Origin: Mangrovicoccus sp. HB161399
GTDB lineage: Bacteria > Pseudomonadota > Alphaproteobacteria > Rhodobacterales > Rhodobacteraceae
DNA length: 64,000 nucleotides
Direction: 5' to 3'
NCBI RefSeq assembly: GCF_013184745.1
Contig: NZ_JAATVU010000003.1
Span: forward strand, 30,064 to 94,063
Shown: positions 1 to 8,552 of the stretch, one piece after another
Numbering within the stretch: the stretch's first letter is position 1
Layout: the number at the start of each line of letters is the position of its first letter
Program-made: the position numbers and the translations under genes
The notes under the pieces: model-generated
What the model was told of the DNA's origin: nothing
The model's input: the letters and a program-made list of their open reading frames with translations, nothing else
The model's database searches: none

Positions 1-1
1 G

Positions 2-70
2 GCCGAGACCGCCGCGCGCAACTGGTGCGCCGCCCATCCGCGCTATGCAAGGTTCATCGGGCCGGAGTGA
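2..70 (+). CDS. 3' end of an unidentified gene (partial)
   Basis: The first 23 codons of the window stay open in this frame and stop at TGA 68-70. The last residues read ARNWCAAHPRYARFIGPE, which has normal amino-acid composition for these genes and unlike the frames that follow. The gene starts outside the window and the piece is too short to assign a family. It could also be a chance open stretch in G+C-rich DNA. Confidence 0.35.
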   Translation, partial: AETAARNWCAAHPRYARFIGPE

Positions 71-1086
71 TCTACGCTTCTGGCCCGCCGCAATGCCGGT
101 ACGGAGCCCGGAAGCGCTCCGCGTCGGGCATTCCGCGCCGAGAGCGACGCCGGCCATCCGCCTTTCGGGGCCCTCGCGGAAGACGGCCGCCATGCAAGTG
201 CCCGCCGCCAAGGAGGACATTCTTCGGGAAAGGCCGGGCCATGCAGGACATCCGGGCTCCGGCCGATGTCTTGCCGTCTGATTGCCGCGGGTCCCGGCGC
301 CGGGAATGACGGCCTGCGGGGGCGCCGCCGCCCCTCGTTCCGCCGGCGGGAAACGCTCCCGCGGGGCGATGCATGGGTGCTTGGCACGGCGGACCGCAGA
401 TGGCGCGGCCTTCGGGGCCTGCTTCTCTGGCAGAGGCGTGCCAATGCAGCCCGGGATGCGGGGCAATGCCTGCCGGGCTGTCGGAGTTGGGCCGGCGCGC
501 CCGGAGGCTGAGACAGGATCGCGGGTCCCATGCCGGGCACGCTGGACAGAGGAAAGGGCGATTTGGATTGCGCCGCCAAGGAGGCATGCCTTGTCCGGGC
601 CGGGCAAGTTGCCTCGGCTGGGGAGGTCGGTGTGCCAGCGCCTGCCGGGGCCGTGCATCACGGCAATTGCATGGATAGGCAATGTCCCGAGCGGGCGAGC
701 ATGGTCTGGGCCTGCCCGGGAAGGACCCATTCAGTAGGCGGCGGCCGGTGGCACCAGGCGGCGCCGCAACCGCACTTGGAACCGCTGTGTTTCCCCGGTG
801 CCCGACCGCCGGGACCGAGCAGCGATGGCGCGTGCCCGCACGATGGCTGACCGGAACGGCCGCACATCCGTCTGCTGCTGCTGCAGGCGGCGCGGACCCG
901 CGCAGGGTTGCGCTGCCTGCAAGGGCGCCCTGCATCGGCGTCTTTCCTGTCGATTGCGGCAGAGGGGCTGTGTAGGACGGACCAACTTTCCCCGAAGCGC
1001 CGCCTGGCCAGGCCTTCGGACCTGTCGAGACGCGTAACGAGGACCGCCATGCCCCACGATCTCCGCCGCTGCGAGGAGGCCCGCCG
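71..1086. other. 1-kb G+C-rich stretch without a convincing gene
   Basis: Open frames exist on both strands, but none has a ribosome binding site, a recognisable protein or the codon-position bias of the real genes here. One clear structure is an inverted repeat with CCGAAG (992-997) and CTTCGG (1014-1019) around the palindrome GCCTGGCCAGGC (1002-1013), about 70 bases before the TauE-like gene. It could be a terminator for upstream transcription or part of the leader. The rest may be decayed coding sequence or long intergenic DNA. Confidence 0.5.
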
Positions 1087-1899
1087 ATGGACCTGCTGAT
1101 CCTCTTCCTCGCCATTGCCGCCTCGGGCGCGGTCGCGGGCGTCATCTCGGGGCTGCTGGGCGTCGGCGGCGGGATCATCCTGGTCCCCGCCTTCTTCCAT
1201 GCCTTCCACGCGCTCGGCTACGAGCCGGCGCAGCTGATGCAGATCTGCGTCGCCACCTCGACCGGCACGATCATCTTCACCTCGCTGCGCTCCGTCACCG
1301 CCCATGCCAAGCGCGGCGCGGTCGACAAGGGGCTGATCCTGAGCTGGGGCCCCTTCATCGCGGTGGGCGCCATCCTCGGGGTCTTCGCCGCCGCGGCGCT
1401 GCGGTCGCAGCAGCTGCAGGTGGTGTTCGGCGCGATCGGCGTCACGCTGGGGCTCTACATGCTGCTGGGCAAGCGCAGCTGGCGGATCGCTGACACGCTG
1501 CCCGGCCGCGCGCTCGGCGGGCTCTACGGCTGGCTGATCGGCTTCTTCTCGGCGCTGATGGGAATCGGCGGCGGCTCCTTCACCGTGCCGCTCCTGACCG
1601 CCTATTCGGTGCCGCCCCACCGCGCGGTGGGCACGAGCCCCGGATTCGGCATGCTGATCTCCATCCCGGCCTTCCTGACCTTCCTGGCGACCGGCTGGGG
1701 CATCGCGGGCAAGCCTCCGATGACGGTCGGCTATGTCAACCTGCCCTCGGTGGTGCTGATCACCGGCATGACGATGCTGACAGTGCCCCTGGGGGTCAAG
1801 CTCGCCCACCGGCTGAGCCCGGCGCATCTGCGGCTGGTTTTCGCACTGACGATCCTGCTTCTCGCGGGCAACATGCTGCGGAAGGGCATCTGGGGCTGA
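1087..1899 (+). CDS. TauE/SafE-family sulfite exporter-like permease
   Basis: This 270-residue inner-membrane protein belongs to the TauE/SafE (DUF81) family, whose members move sulfite, sulfonates or other small organic anions; the substrate here is unknown. It shows the family's internal duplication: GLLGVGGGIILVP near residue 22 and the matching ALMGIGGGSFTVPLL near residue 158, each starting a half of about four hydrophobic segments. The length is normal. ATG 1087 follows GAGGAGG at a good spacing. The FAD oxidoreductase starts 13 bases downstream on the same strand, so the two are probably co-transcribed and the permease may carry a substrate or product of that enzyme. Confidence 0.9.
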   Translation: MDLLILFLAIAASGAVAGVISGLLGVGGGIILVPAFFHAFHALGYEPAQLMQICVATSTGTIIFTSLRSVTAHAKRGAVDKGLILSWGPFIAVGAILGVFAAAALRSQQLQVVFGAIGVTLGLYMLLGKRSWRIADTLPGRALGGLYGWLIGFFSALMGIGGGSFTVPLLTAYSVPPHRAVGTSPGFGMLISIPAFLTFLATGWGIAGKPPMTVGYVNLPSVVLITGMTMLTVPLGVKLAHRLSPAHLRLVFALTILLLAGNMLRKGIWG

Positions 1900-1912
1900 A
1901 GGAGAACGGGCC

Positions 1913-3142
1913 ATGGCGGAGATTGCGGTCATCGGCGCAGGCATGGCCGGCATCGGCGCGGCGCTGGCGCTGCAGGCGCGGGGGCACGAGGTTCTGGTCC
2001 TCGACCGGCTCTGGCCGGGCGAGGGGACGAGCCATGGCAATGCCGGCCTGATCCAGGCCGAGGCGGCCGAGCCCTATGCCATGCCGCGCGCGCCGGCGCA
2101 GCTTTTCGCCATCGCCACGGGGCGGACCAATGACGTCGTCTGGCATCCGCGCTCGCTGCCCGGCGAGCTGCCGGTGCTGTGGTCCTATTTCCGCCGGTCC
2201 GCGCCGAAGCGGCATGCGGCGATTTCGGAGGTCTACCGCCAGCTGACAGGGCGGGCGGTGGCGGACCACGCCCCGGTGATCGCCGAGGCGGGGGCGGAGG
2301 CGCTGATCCGGCGCACCGGCTTCGGCGAGGTGGCCGAGACCGGGGCGGCGCTGGAGGCCACGGCGCGCGAGGCGGAGCGGATGCGCGACCGCCACGGCAT
2401 CGCGTCGCGTGTGGCCGGCGGGACCGAGCTGCGCGCGGAGGATCCGGCCTTCCGCGAGGGGCTGGCCGGGGCGGTGATCTGGCGCGACAGCTGGTCGACA
2501 ACCGATCCCGGCGCGCTGACCGCCGCCTATGCGCGGCTGTTCAAGGCCCGCGGCGGCCGGGTCGCGCGGGTCGGCGTCACCGGGATCGTGCCGGACCGCG
2601 CGGGCTGGTCGGTGGCGACCGAGACCGGGCTGGTCGAGGCGGCGCAGGTCGTGCTGGCGGCCGGGCCGTGGTCGGCGCAGCTGCTGAAGCCGCTGGGCTA
2701 CCGCATCCCGATGCTGCTGAAGCGCGGCTATCACGGGCATTTCCGGATGGAGGGCGAACTCAGCCGCCCGTATTTCCTGACCGGGCACGGGGTGGTCGTC
2801 GCCTCGATGGCGCGCGGGCTGCGGATCACCACCGGGGCCGAGCTGACCGGGCAGGAGGCACGGCGCGACCTGCGCCAGCTGGTCCGCGGCGAGGCGGCAG
2901 CGCGTGCCGTCCTGCCCTTGGGCGAGGCCGTGCCGGACAGCATCTGGCACGGCCACCGGCCCTGCCTGCCGGACATGATCCCGCTGGTCGGCCCTGCGCC
3001 GCGGCATGACGGGCTGTGGTTCGATTTCGGCCATGGCCATCACGGGCTGACGCTGGGCCCGACCACGGGCATCCTGCTGGCGGAGATGATGGAGGGCCGC
3101 GACGACGCGCTGGCCCGCGCGCTGTCGCCGCGCTGCCGCTAG
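1913..3142 (+). CDS. FAD-dependent D-amino-acid dehydrogenase-like oxidoreductase (DAO family)
   Basis: A 409-residue DAO-family flavoprotein. Residues 4-15 (AVIGAGMAGIGA) form the dinucleotide-binding GxGxxG loop, followed by the acidic end of the second strand (LVLDR). The C-terminal GLWFDFGHGHHGLTLGP is the second FAD-contact segment typical of DadA-like enzymes. The family oxidises amines or D-amino acids and passes electrons to quinone or oxygen; the substrate cannot be read from the sequence. AAGGAG lies just before the ATG. It is the second gene after the TauE-like permease. A separate, more typical DadA is encoded at 50215-51519, so this is a paralogue with probably different specificity. 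Confidence 0.85.
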   Translation: MAEIAVIGAGMAGIGAALALQARGHEVLVLDRLWPGEGTSHGNAGLIQAEAAEPYAMPRAPAQLFAIATGRTNDVVWHPRSLPGELPVLWSYFRRSAPKRHAAISEVYRQLTGRAVADHAPVIAEAGAEALIRRTGFGEVAETGAALEATAREAERMRDRHGIASRVAGGTELRAEDPAFREGLAGAVIWRDSWSTTDPGALTAAYARLFKARGGRVARVGVTGIVPDRAGWSVATETGLVEAAQVVLAAGPWSAQLLKPLGYRIPMLLKRGYHGHFRMEGELSRPYFLTGHGVVVASMARGLRITTGAELTGQEARRDLRQLVRGEAAARAVLPLGEAVPDSIWHGHRPCLPDMIPLVGPAPRHDGLWFDFGHGHHGLTLGPTTGILLAEMMEGRDDALARALSPRCR

Positions 3143-3524
3143 CGCAGTCTCCGGGCCGGGAGGGCTCGCCATGCGACGGCGCTGGCGTCCCCGGCATCCG
3201 GCCGGAAAGGGCGGCGGAGCAGCTTGTGCCGCCACGCGGGACACGATGCCTTCGGGCCGGGGACGCCTTCGCTGTCGGCCAGGCAGGGTCATCCTACCGG
3301 ATGGACCGGAAGAACGGCGCCGGACGTCGCGGCGCGGCAGGTCCGCGTCCGGTGTCTCCGGCCGTGACCCTCTGCCGACGCCCGCCGCACCGGCGCAGTC
3401 CGGCGCCAAGGGCAAACCTCCGGGGGCGGCATGGGGCCAGTCCCCGCCCGGGACCGACGGGGTCAGGCCGAACCGGCCAGCCGGAGCAGCCCCTACGGGC
3501 AGTTCCGGGGAAGCGCGGCCGGTC
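3143..3524. other. Intergenic stretch between convergent genes
   Basis: About 380 bases between the end of the FAD oxidoreductase (+) and the end of the small hypothetical gene (-). It is very G+C rich with several open frames, none with a start signal or recognisable product. I see no clear terminator hairpin with a T-run. Confidence 0.4.
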
Positions 3525-3728
3525 TCAGGCTTCGGCCCGGCCGGGTTCGTGCGCGCGGCAGCGCCAGCTGCGCAGGATCCAGGCCGGATGGCGGCCGATC
3601 CACTCCGCCAGATGGGCCTGGCCCTGCATCATGCAGGCCATCAGGCCGACATCGGCATAGAGCAGGCTGCGATCCTCGCAATGGCTCTCATTCGCCGCGA
3701 GGCAGATCACGAAGGCCAGTTCGATCAT
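3525..3728 (-). CDS. Small conserved-looking hypothetical protein, 67 residues
   Basis: The reading begins MIELAFVICLAANESHCEDR and continues with LLYADVGLMACMMQ and a Trp-rich tail (LAEWIGRHPAW, LRSWRC). A hydrophobic start, spaced cysteines and a central ACMM segment give it the look of the small secreted or periplasmic proteins common in Rhodobacterales; I recognise the pattern but know no function. The ATG overlaps the stop codon of a 24-codon ORF just upstream (ATGA), which suggests translational coupling. A longer in-frame extension upstream has poor composition and was not used. Confidence 0.7.
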   Translation of the reverse strand: MIELAFVICLAANESHCEDRSLLYADVGLMACMMQGQAHLAEWIGRHPAWILRSWRCRAHEPGRAEA

Positions 3729-3799
3729 CGCCCCGCACCCCGCGGCACGGACGGCGTCCCCCCGGTGCGGACGGCCGGGTCTTGCAGGCAGTCGTTCAT
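3725..3799 (-). CDS. 24-codon upstream ORF coupled to the 67-residue gene
   Basis: The ORF reads MNDCLQDPAVRTGGTPSVPR and four more residues, and stops at a TGA that shares bases with the next start (ATGA). A very good Shine-Dalgarno (GGAGGAAA, about six bases before the ATG) belongs to this ORF, whereas the downstream gene has none of its own. That arrangement points to a short leader or coupling ORF. Whether the peptide has its own role is unknown. Confidence 0.5.
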   Translation of the reverse strand: MNDCLQDPAVRTGGTPSVPRGAGR

Positions 3800-3981
3800 G
3801 GCAATTTCCTCCGTTCCATGGCCGCAGCCTAGTCCCCGCCCGGGGAGCGCAGCGTGAATCCGCGGCGCGATGCTTGCAGGCGGTGCATGGCGGGTTTGCG
3901 CGCGGCTCGCTGGCAGTCCGGCGGAGGGACCGATAGCCAGAGGGCGAATGCCCTCGATCCGGGCGGAAAAGGGCAATACCC

Positions 3982-4914
3982 ATGGAAGCACTTGTCGGCG
4001 CGGTCCTGACCGCCGGGGAAAACGCGCTCTACACGGCGCTCTACATCTTCATGCCGCTGATGGTCGTGCTGATGGTGCTGCTGCGCTTCCTCGAGGGCTG
4101 GGGCTTCCTCGCCTGGCTGGAGCGCGTTCTGGCGCGGCCGATGCGGGCCTTCGGGCTCGGCGGGCTGGGCACGCTGGCGATCCTCCAGGCTCAGTTCGTC
4201 TCCGCCGTGGCGCCGGTGCCGGTGCTCGCCATGATGCAGGCACGCGGCCATTCCGACCGGCGGCTCGCCGCCACCTATGCCGCCTGCATGGCCTCGATGC
4301 CCGCCAATGCCAGCTTCCCGCTGGTGCGGCTGGGGCTTGAGATCGGCCCGGCGCTGGCGGTCTCCACGCTCGGTGCGCTGGCCGCGGGGGCGAGCGTGCA
4401 TTTCCTGTTCGGCCGCGGCCTTTCGGACGAACGCGGCGAGGACACGTTCGGCGGCGAGGACGTGAAGGTGGACCGCTCGGTGATCGGGACGATCAACCGC
4501 GGCGGCTCGGAGGCGCTGCGGATCATCGCGGGCATGGTGCCGATGCTGATCATCACGCTCTTCGCGGTGGAAATCCTGGTGCTGACCGGCGGCGTGGACC
4601 TGCTGCAGCGGCTGCTGGCCGCGCCGCTGACCGCGCTCGGGCTCGACCAGGCGCTGCTCCTGCCGCTGATCACCAAGATGATCGCGGGGAACACGGCCGT
4701 GGTGGGGATGCTGATGGCGCCGGGCACCGCCACGGCGATTCCGGCAGACGAGCTGAACGCCACGGTGGGGCTGCTGTTCCAGTCGCTGGACCTTGCCGGG
4801 CTGGCGATCTTCCTCGCCGCGCTGCCGTTCCTTGCCAAGGTCTGGAAGCAGGCCGTTTTCGGTGCGGCCTTCGGGATCGCGGTCCGGATGGCCCTGACCG
4901 CGATCGTCGTCTGA
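3982..4914 (+). CDS. Nucleoside recognition (Gate) domain membrane protein
   Basis: A 310-residue polytopic membrane protein of the nucleoside-recognition/Gate family (related to SpmA and YjiH-like proteins). Two similar halves are visible, each with long hydrophobic helices and small-residue-rich turns. The first contains LAILQAQFVSAVAPVPVLAM, the second LLPLITKMIAGNTAVVGMLM. The family is thought to handle nucleosides or act as a membrane gate, but most members lack a known substrate. The start lies directly opposite the leader of the small minus-strand gene, so the two share a divergent region. The stop is four bases from the end of riboflavin synthase on the other strand. Confidence 0.8.
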   Translation: MEALVGAVLTAGENALYTALYIFMPLMVVLMVLLRFLEGWGFLAWLERVLARPMRAFGLGGLGTLAILQAQFVSAVAPVPVLAMMQARGHSDRRLAATYAACMASMPANASFPLVRLGLEIGPALAVSTLGALAAGASVHFLFGRGLSDERGEDTFGGEDVKVDRSVIGTINRGGSEALRIIAGMVPMLIITLFAVEILVLTGGVDLLQRLLAAPLTALGLDQALLLPLITKMIAGNTAVVGMLMAPGTATAIPADELNATVGLLFQSLDLAGLAIFLAALPFLAKVWKQAVFGAAFGIAVRMALTAIVV

Positions 4915-4917
4915 GCC

Positions 4918-5559
4918 TCAGGCGGCTGCTCCGGCCTTGGCCAGGTATTGCGGCAGCAACCGCTCCAGCGTCCGCTCCATCACGTCGACGGTGATCTTGG
5001 TCTGGTGGTCGACCTCGATGTTGATCCGGTCGCCGGCCTTGTAGTCCGGGAAGGTGGTCTGGCGCAGCGTCTCGGGGATCAGGTAGATGGTGAAGACGTT
5101 GCCGTCGACCTCGGCCACGGTCAGGCTGCAGCCGTTCACCGCCAGGAATCCGCGGTCGAAGACGTATTTCGCCCACTCCTCCGGCACGCGGAAGGAGATG
5201 AAGGCGCCGGCACCTTCCGTCTTCAGCGCCACGAGTTCCGCGGTGCAGGAAATGTGGCCGGAAACCGGGTGGCCGCCGTTTTCCTCGGTCATCTTCATCG
5301 AGCGCTCGATATTGGCGCGGCCGCCCCGTTCGAGCCGGCCCAGATTGGTCCGGTCGAGCGTGGCGGTCATCGCATCGAAGCTGACCTTGGTGCCGTCGAT
5401 GGCCGTGGCCGAGAGACACACGCCCTCGACGGCGACGCTGCCGCCGATCTGCAGATCCGCCACGCGCTCGGGCGGCAGGTCGAAGGTGAAGCTGGTGTGG
5501 CCCTCGTGGCGCTCCAGCGCGGTCACGGGGGCGACGGTCTGGACGATGCCGGTATACAT
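4918..5559 (-). CDS. ribE: Riboflavin synthase
   Basis: Riboflavin synthase condenses two molecules of 6,7-dimethyl-8-ribityllumazine to riboflavin in the cytoplasm. The 213-residue protein has two lumazine-binding beta-barrel repeats: the first starts MYTGIVQTVAPV and holds SVAVEGVCLS, the second holds HPVSGHISCTAELV and FLAVNGCSLTV, and these VxGxCL/VNGCSLT signatures define the family. The start chosen is the ATG before YTGIV, with GGAGAG upstream; a longer frame starting at 5592 lacks support. No other rib gene is adjacent, and no FMN riboswitch-like leader was recognised in the short upstream gap. Confidence 0.95.
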   Translation of the reverse strand: MYTGIVQTVAPVTALERHEGHTSFTFDLPPERVADLQIGGSVAVEGVCLSATAIDGTKVSFDAMTATLDRTNLGRLERGGRANIERSMKMTEENGGHPVSGHISCTAELVALKTEGAGAFISFRVPEEWAKYVFDRGFLAVNGCSLTVAEVDGNVFTIYLIPETLRQTTFPDYKAGDRINIEVDHQTKITVDVMERTLERLLPQYLAKAGAAA

Positions 5560-5643
5560 GGCGGGTCTCTCCGGAACTGGACGCGGGCGCATCCTACGCG
5601 CCCCGGCGGCGATGGCAAGGCACGCGCCGTGCCAGCCGCGGGA

Positions 5644-6390
5644 TCAGGCCTGGCCCGCCAGCATCAGCCCGCCGCGCGCCAGCAGCACCGCCGACAGCAC
5701 GCCCAGCATCGCCTGGATCGTCTTCATGTAGACCTGTTCCGGCAGCTGGTGGGTCAGCCAGCGTCCGGCATAGGTGCCCGCGACCCCGGCCACGGCAAGC
5801 GCGGCGATCAGGCCCCAGTGCAGCCCGTCGAGCTGGCCGATGGCGGCATAGGCCGGAAGCTTGACCAGATTGCCGATGGCGAAGGCGATCGCGATCGTGC
5901 CCGCGAAGGTCAGCTTCGGCAGGCGCTGCGGCAGCAGGTAAGCCTGGGAGGGCGGGGCGCCGGAATGGGTGATGAAGCTGGCGATGCCGGTCAGCGTGCC
6001 CCAGAAGACGCCGGGAAGGACCCGCGGCGGAACGGCGTCCTCCTCGGCGCGCTTCAGCCAGCTGCGCGCGATGTGCCAGATGCCGATGCAGCCGGTGAAG
6101 ATCAGGAGCGCGGATTCCGGCGTGTAGGGCGTGATCACGGTGGCGATGGCCACGCCCAGCAGGATCGCGGGGGTCAGGATCAGCACGTTCGGCTTCGAGA
6201 AGTCCTTGCGATAGAGCCAGACGCCGATCCAGTCGGTGACGATGTAGACCGGCAGCAGCGTCGCCGCCGCTTTCACCGGGTTCATGAACAGCGCCAGCAT
6301 CGGCACCGCGATGGCTGCGGCCGAAGCCAGGCCGCCCTTCGAGGCGCCGACGATCAGCGCGGCCAGGATCAGCAGGAAGGTGTCACTCAT
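5644..6390 (-). CDS. TauE/SafE-family permease (second copy)
   Basis: A 248-residue TauE/SafE (DUF81) membrane protein with about eight hydrophobic segments. The first half carries IVGASKGGLASAAAIAVPML; in the middle lies a soluble loop (KRAEEDAVPPRV) followed by GTLTGIASFITHSGAPPSQA, the counterpart glycine-rich motif with the HSGxPP signature. It is only distantly like the TauE protein at 1087-1899. The substrate is unknown. It lies on the same strand as riboflavin synthase but about 85 bases upstream of it, so an operon is possible but not evident. Confidence 0.88.
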   Translation of the reverse strand: MSDTFLLILAALIVGASKGGLASAAAIAVPMLALFMNPVKAAATLLPVYIVTDWIGVWLYRKDFSKPNVLILTPAILLGVAIATVITPYTPESALLIFTGCIGIWHIARSWLKRAEEDAVPPRVLPGVFWGTLTGIASFITHSGAPPSQAYLLPQRLPKLTFAGTIAIAFAIGNLVKLPAYAAIGQLDGLHWGLIAALAVAGVAGTYAGRWLTHQLPEQVYMKTIQAMLGVLSAVLLARGGLMLAGQA

Positions 6391-6493
6391 GGGAACTCGC
6401 TACATGTGGTCTGGAACTTGCGCGCCTCCGGACGCCCGGCAGAGCTAGGCCGGGGCGGGCAGGCGGTCCAGTCACGGAAAAGTGCGGCCCGGC

Positions 6494-7384
6494 TCAGGCG
6501 GGCGCGGCAAGCTCCGCGGCCAGGTAGTCGATCAGCGTCCGGACCCTGCGCGCCTCGTGCCCGCGCGGGGCGAAGACGGCATAGAGATTGGTCGACTCCG
6601 CGGTATAGGCGTCGAGCACGGTTTCCAGCCGCCCGGCCGACAGATCGGCGGCGATGTCGAAGCCGGACTTGAGCACGACGCCGGCGCCCGCCACCGCCCA
6701 GTCGCGCAGCACCTGGCCGTCATTCACCAGCCGGTCGCCGGAGACGCGGATGCGGAACCGCGCGCCGTCCTCGCGGAAGGACCAGAAGGCCTGGGTCTCG
6801 CCCGGCGGCGCCAGCACCAGGCAGTTGTGGCCGGCCAGCTCGCGCGGATGCGCCGGCCGGCCGTGCCGGTCCCAGTAGCCCGGGCTGGCGCAGATGTTCT
6901 TCCGGCCGCGCAGCAGCAGCCGCGCCTTCAGCCCGGAATCGCGCAAGGGCCCGGTCCTGAGCCCGAAATCGAAGCCGCCTTCGACCAGGTCGACCAGCGT
7001 GTCCGACAGGAAGAGATGCACGTGCAGACCCGGATGCAGCCGCATGAAGCCGTCGATCAGAGGCGCGATCCGCTCGCGGCCGAGATCGTTGGTCGCGGTG
7101 ATGCGGATGTCGCCCGAAAGCGGCCCGTCCTCGGCGAAGCCAGACATGATCTCGTCGAGATCGCCCAGGATGCGGCGGCTCTCGCCGAGGAACCGCTCGC
7201 CCTCGGGGGTCAGGGACAGCCGCCGGGTCGAGCGCAGGACCAGCTGCGCGCCCAGCCGCTCCTCCAACTGCTTAAGCCCGTGGGTGATGGTGGAGGGCGC
7301 GACGCCCCAGGACCGCGCGACAGCCGACAGCGTGCCCAGATCCGCAACCGCCACGAAGAGCCGCATGAGCTTGGGATCGTCCAT
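6494..7384 (-). CDS. LysR-family transcriptional regulator
   Basis: A 296-residue LysR-type regulator. Residues 1-60 form the winged helix-turn-helix (LMRLFVAVADLGTLSAVARS, then STITHGLKQLEERLGAQL and RLSLTPEGERF), and the rest is the effector-binding domain of the type that resembles a periplasmic binding protein. The start used is the ATG before DDPKLMRLF, which has GGAGAA upstream; an extension to 7423 adds a basic, non-conserved stretch. It is divergent from the four-gene redox operon starting at 7500 and is the obvious candidate regulator. The inducer is unknown. Confidence 0.93.
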   Translation of the reverse strand: MDDPKLMRLFVAVADLGTLSAVARSWGVAPSTITHGLKQLEERLGAQLVLRSTRRLSLTPEGERFLGESRRILGDLDEIMSGFAEDGPLSGDIRITATNDLGRERIAPLIDGFMRLHPGLHVHLFLSDTLVDLVEGGFDFGLRTGPLRDSGLKARLLLRGRKNICASPGYWDRHGRPAHPRELAGHNCLVLAPPGETQAFWSFREDGARFRIRVSGDRLVNDGQVLRDWAVAGAGVVLKSGFDIAADLSAGRLETVLDAYTAESTNLYAVFAPRGHEARRVRTLIDYLAAELAAPA

Positions 7385-7499
7385 TCTTCGATTTCTCCGA
7401 ACACTGTTTGCTGTGCGCCGCACATTCTTCTTTCGTCCAGAAAATTACGTGATGCAACAGCGGCCCGAGGGCCGCCTGAGTGACTTTAGGAGGTACCCC
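7385..7499. promoter_or_regulatory. Divergent LysR / redox-operon control region
   Basis: This 115-base gap separates the two divergent start codons. It holds a small dyad TTTC-GTCCA-GAAA (7431-7443), which fits the general T-N11-A form of LysR sites, and a hairpin GCGGCC-CGAG-GGCCGC (7460-7475) in the operon leader. A strong ribosome binding site (AGGAGGT) precedes ATG 7500. Binding by the LysR protein is inferred from position only. Confidence 0.4.
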
Positions 7500-8552
7500 A
7501 TGTCCCAACCCCATGCGCTTGTCGCGGGCGGGCTCGGCGTGATCGGGCGCAATCTGGCGACGCATCTGGCCGATGAACTTGGCTGGACCGTCACCGCGAT
7601 CTCGCGCCGCTCCCCGGATTTCGAAACATCGGCGCGCTACCTGTCCGCCGATCTGGAAGATGCTGCCGCGACAGGAACCGCGCTGGCCGAGGCCGGCCCC
7701 TTCACCCATGTCTTCTATGCCGCCTATCAGGACTGCGGCGGCGATGCCGCCAGGCAGGTCGCGGTCAACACCGCGATGCTGAAGAACTGCGTGACGGCGG
7801 CGGAGAAGGCCTCGCCCGGTCTGCAGCGGGTGCTGCTCTACGAGGGCGCCAAGTACTACGGCGCGCATATCGGCGCTTTCCCGACCCCGGCCCATGAAGA
7901 CGACCCGCGCGTCATGCCGCCGCTCTTCTACTACGACCAGGAGGACTGGCTGACGTCATTCGCCGAAGGCAAGGCCTGGGACCGCGTGGTGATGCGCCCC
8001 GACGTGGTCTGCGGCTTCGCGATCGGCAACCCTATGAACCTGGCGATGGTGATCGCGGTCTATGCGGCGATCTGCAGGGAACTGGGCTTGCCGCTGCGCT
8101 TTCCCGGCTCCGCCGAGTGCTACGGCAAGCTGGCGCAGGTGACGGATGCGGCGCAGCTGGCGGCCGGCTCTGCCTGGGCAGCCACGGAAGCGCCCGGCGC
8201 CACGGAATACAACCTGACCAACGGCGACATCTTCCGCTGGAACCACCTGTGGAAGAAGATCGCCGCGCATCTGGACATGGATCCGGGCGAGCCCATGACG
8301 ATTTCCCTGGCGGAGATGATGGCCGACAAGGGCCCGGTCTGGGAGCGGATCAAGGCGAAGCACGGGCTTGTCGACGTGCCTTTCGACAAGGTCGCGGCCT
8401 GGGGCTTCGGCGACTTCATCTTCAACTGCGACTGGGACGTGATTTCCTCCACCACACGGATTCGTCAGGCCGGATTCGGAACAGTTGCCGACAGCGAAGC
8501 GATGTTTCTCCGTCTGATCAACGAGTTCAAGGAAAGGAAGGTCATCCCATGA
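7500..8552 (+). CDS. SDR oxidoreductase of the PRISE (progesterone 5-beta-reductase-like) type
   Basis: A 350-residue extended short-chain dehydrogenase. The N-terminal ALVAGGLGVIGRNL is an extended-SDR Rossmann motif. The core LLYEGAKYYGAHIG, followed by HEDDPRVMPPLFYYDQEDWL, matches the PRISE group (plant progesterone 5-beta-reductase and iridoid synthase relatives), in which an enone is reduced using NADPH. Here K-Y-Y-G supplies the Lys/Tyr pair. Bacterial substrates are mostly unknown. First gene of an operon with a VOC protein (overlapping ATGA), a second SDR and an aldo/keto reductase, opposite a LysR gene. The start has a near-perfect Shine-Dalgarno. Confidence 0.85.
   Translation: MSQPHALVAGGLGVIGRNLATHLADELGWTVTAISRRSPDFETSARYLSADLEDAAATGTALAEAGPFTHVFYAAYQDCGGDAARQVAVNTAMLKNCVTAAEKASPGLQRVLLYEGAKYYGAHIGAFPTPAHEDDPRVMPPLFYYDQEDWLTSFAEGKAWDRVVMRPDVVCGFAIGNPMNLAMVIAVYAAICRELGLPLRFPGSAECYGKLAQVTDAAQLAAGSAWAATEAPGATEYNLTNGDIFRWNHLWKKIAAHLDMDPGEPMTISLAEMMADKGPVWERIKAKHGLVDVPFDKVAAWGFGDFIFNCDWDVISSTTRIRQAGFGTVADSEAMFLRLINEFKERKVIP

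Noticed and set aside
1796..3415. Open frame of about 540 codons on the minus strand
   Set aside because: It lies opposite the TauE and FAD oxidoreductase genes and has biased, repetitive composition.
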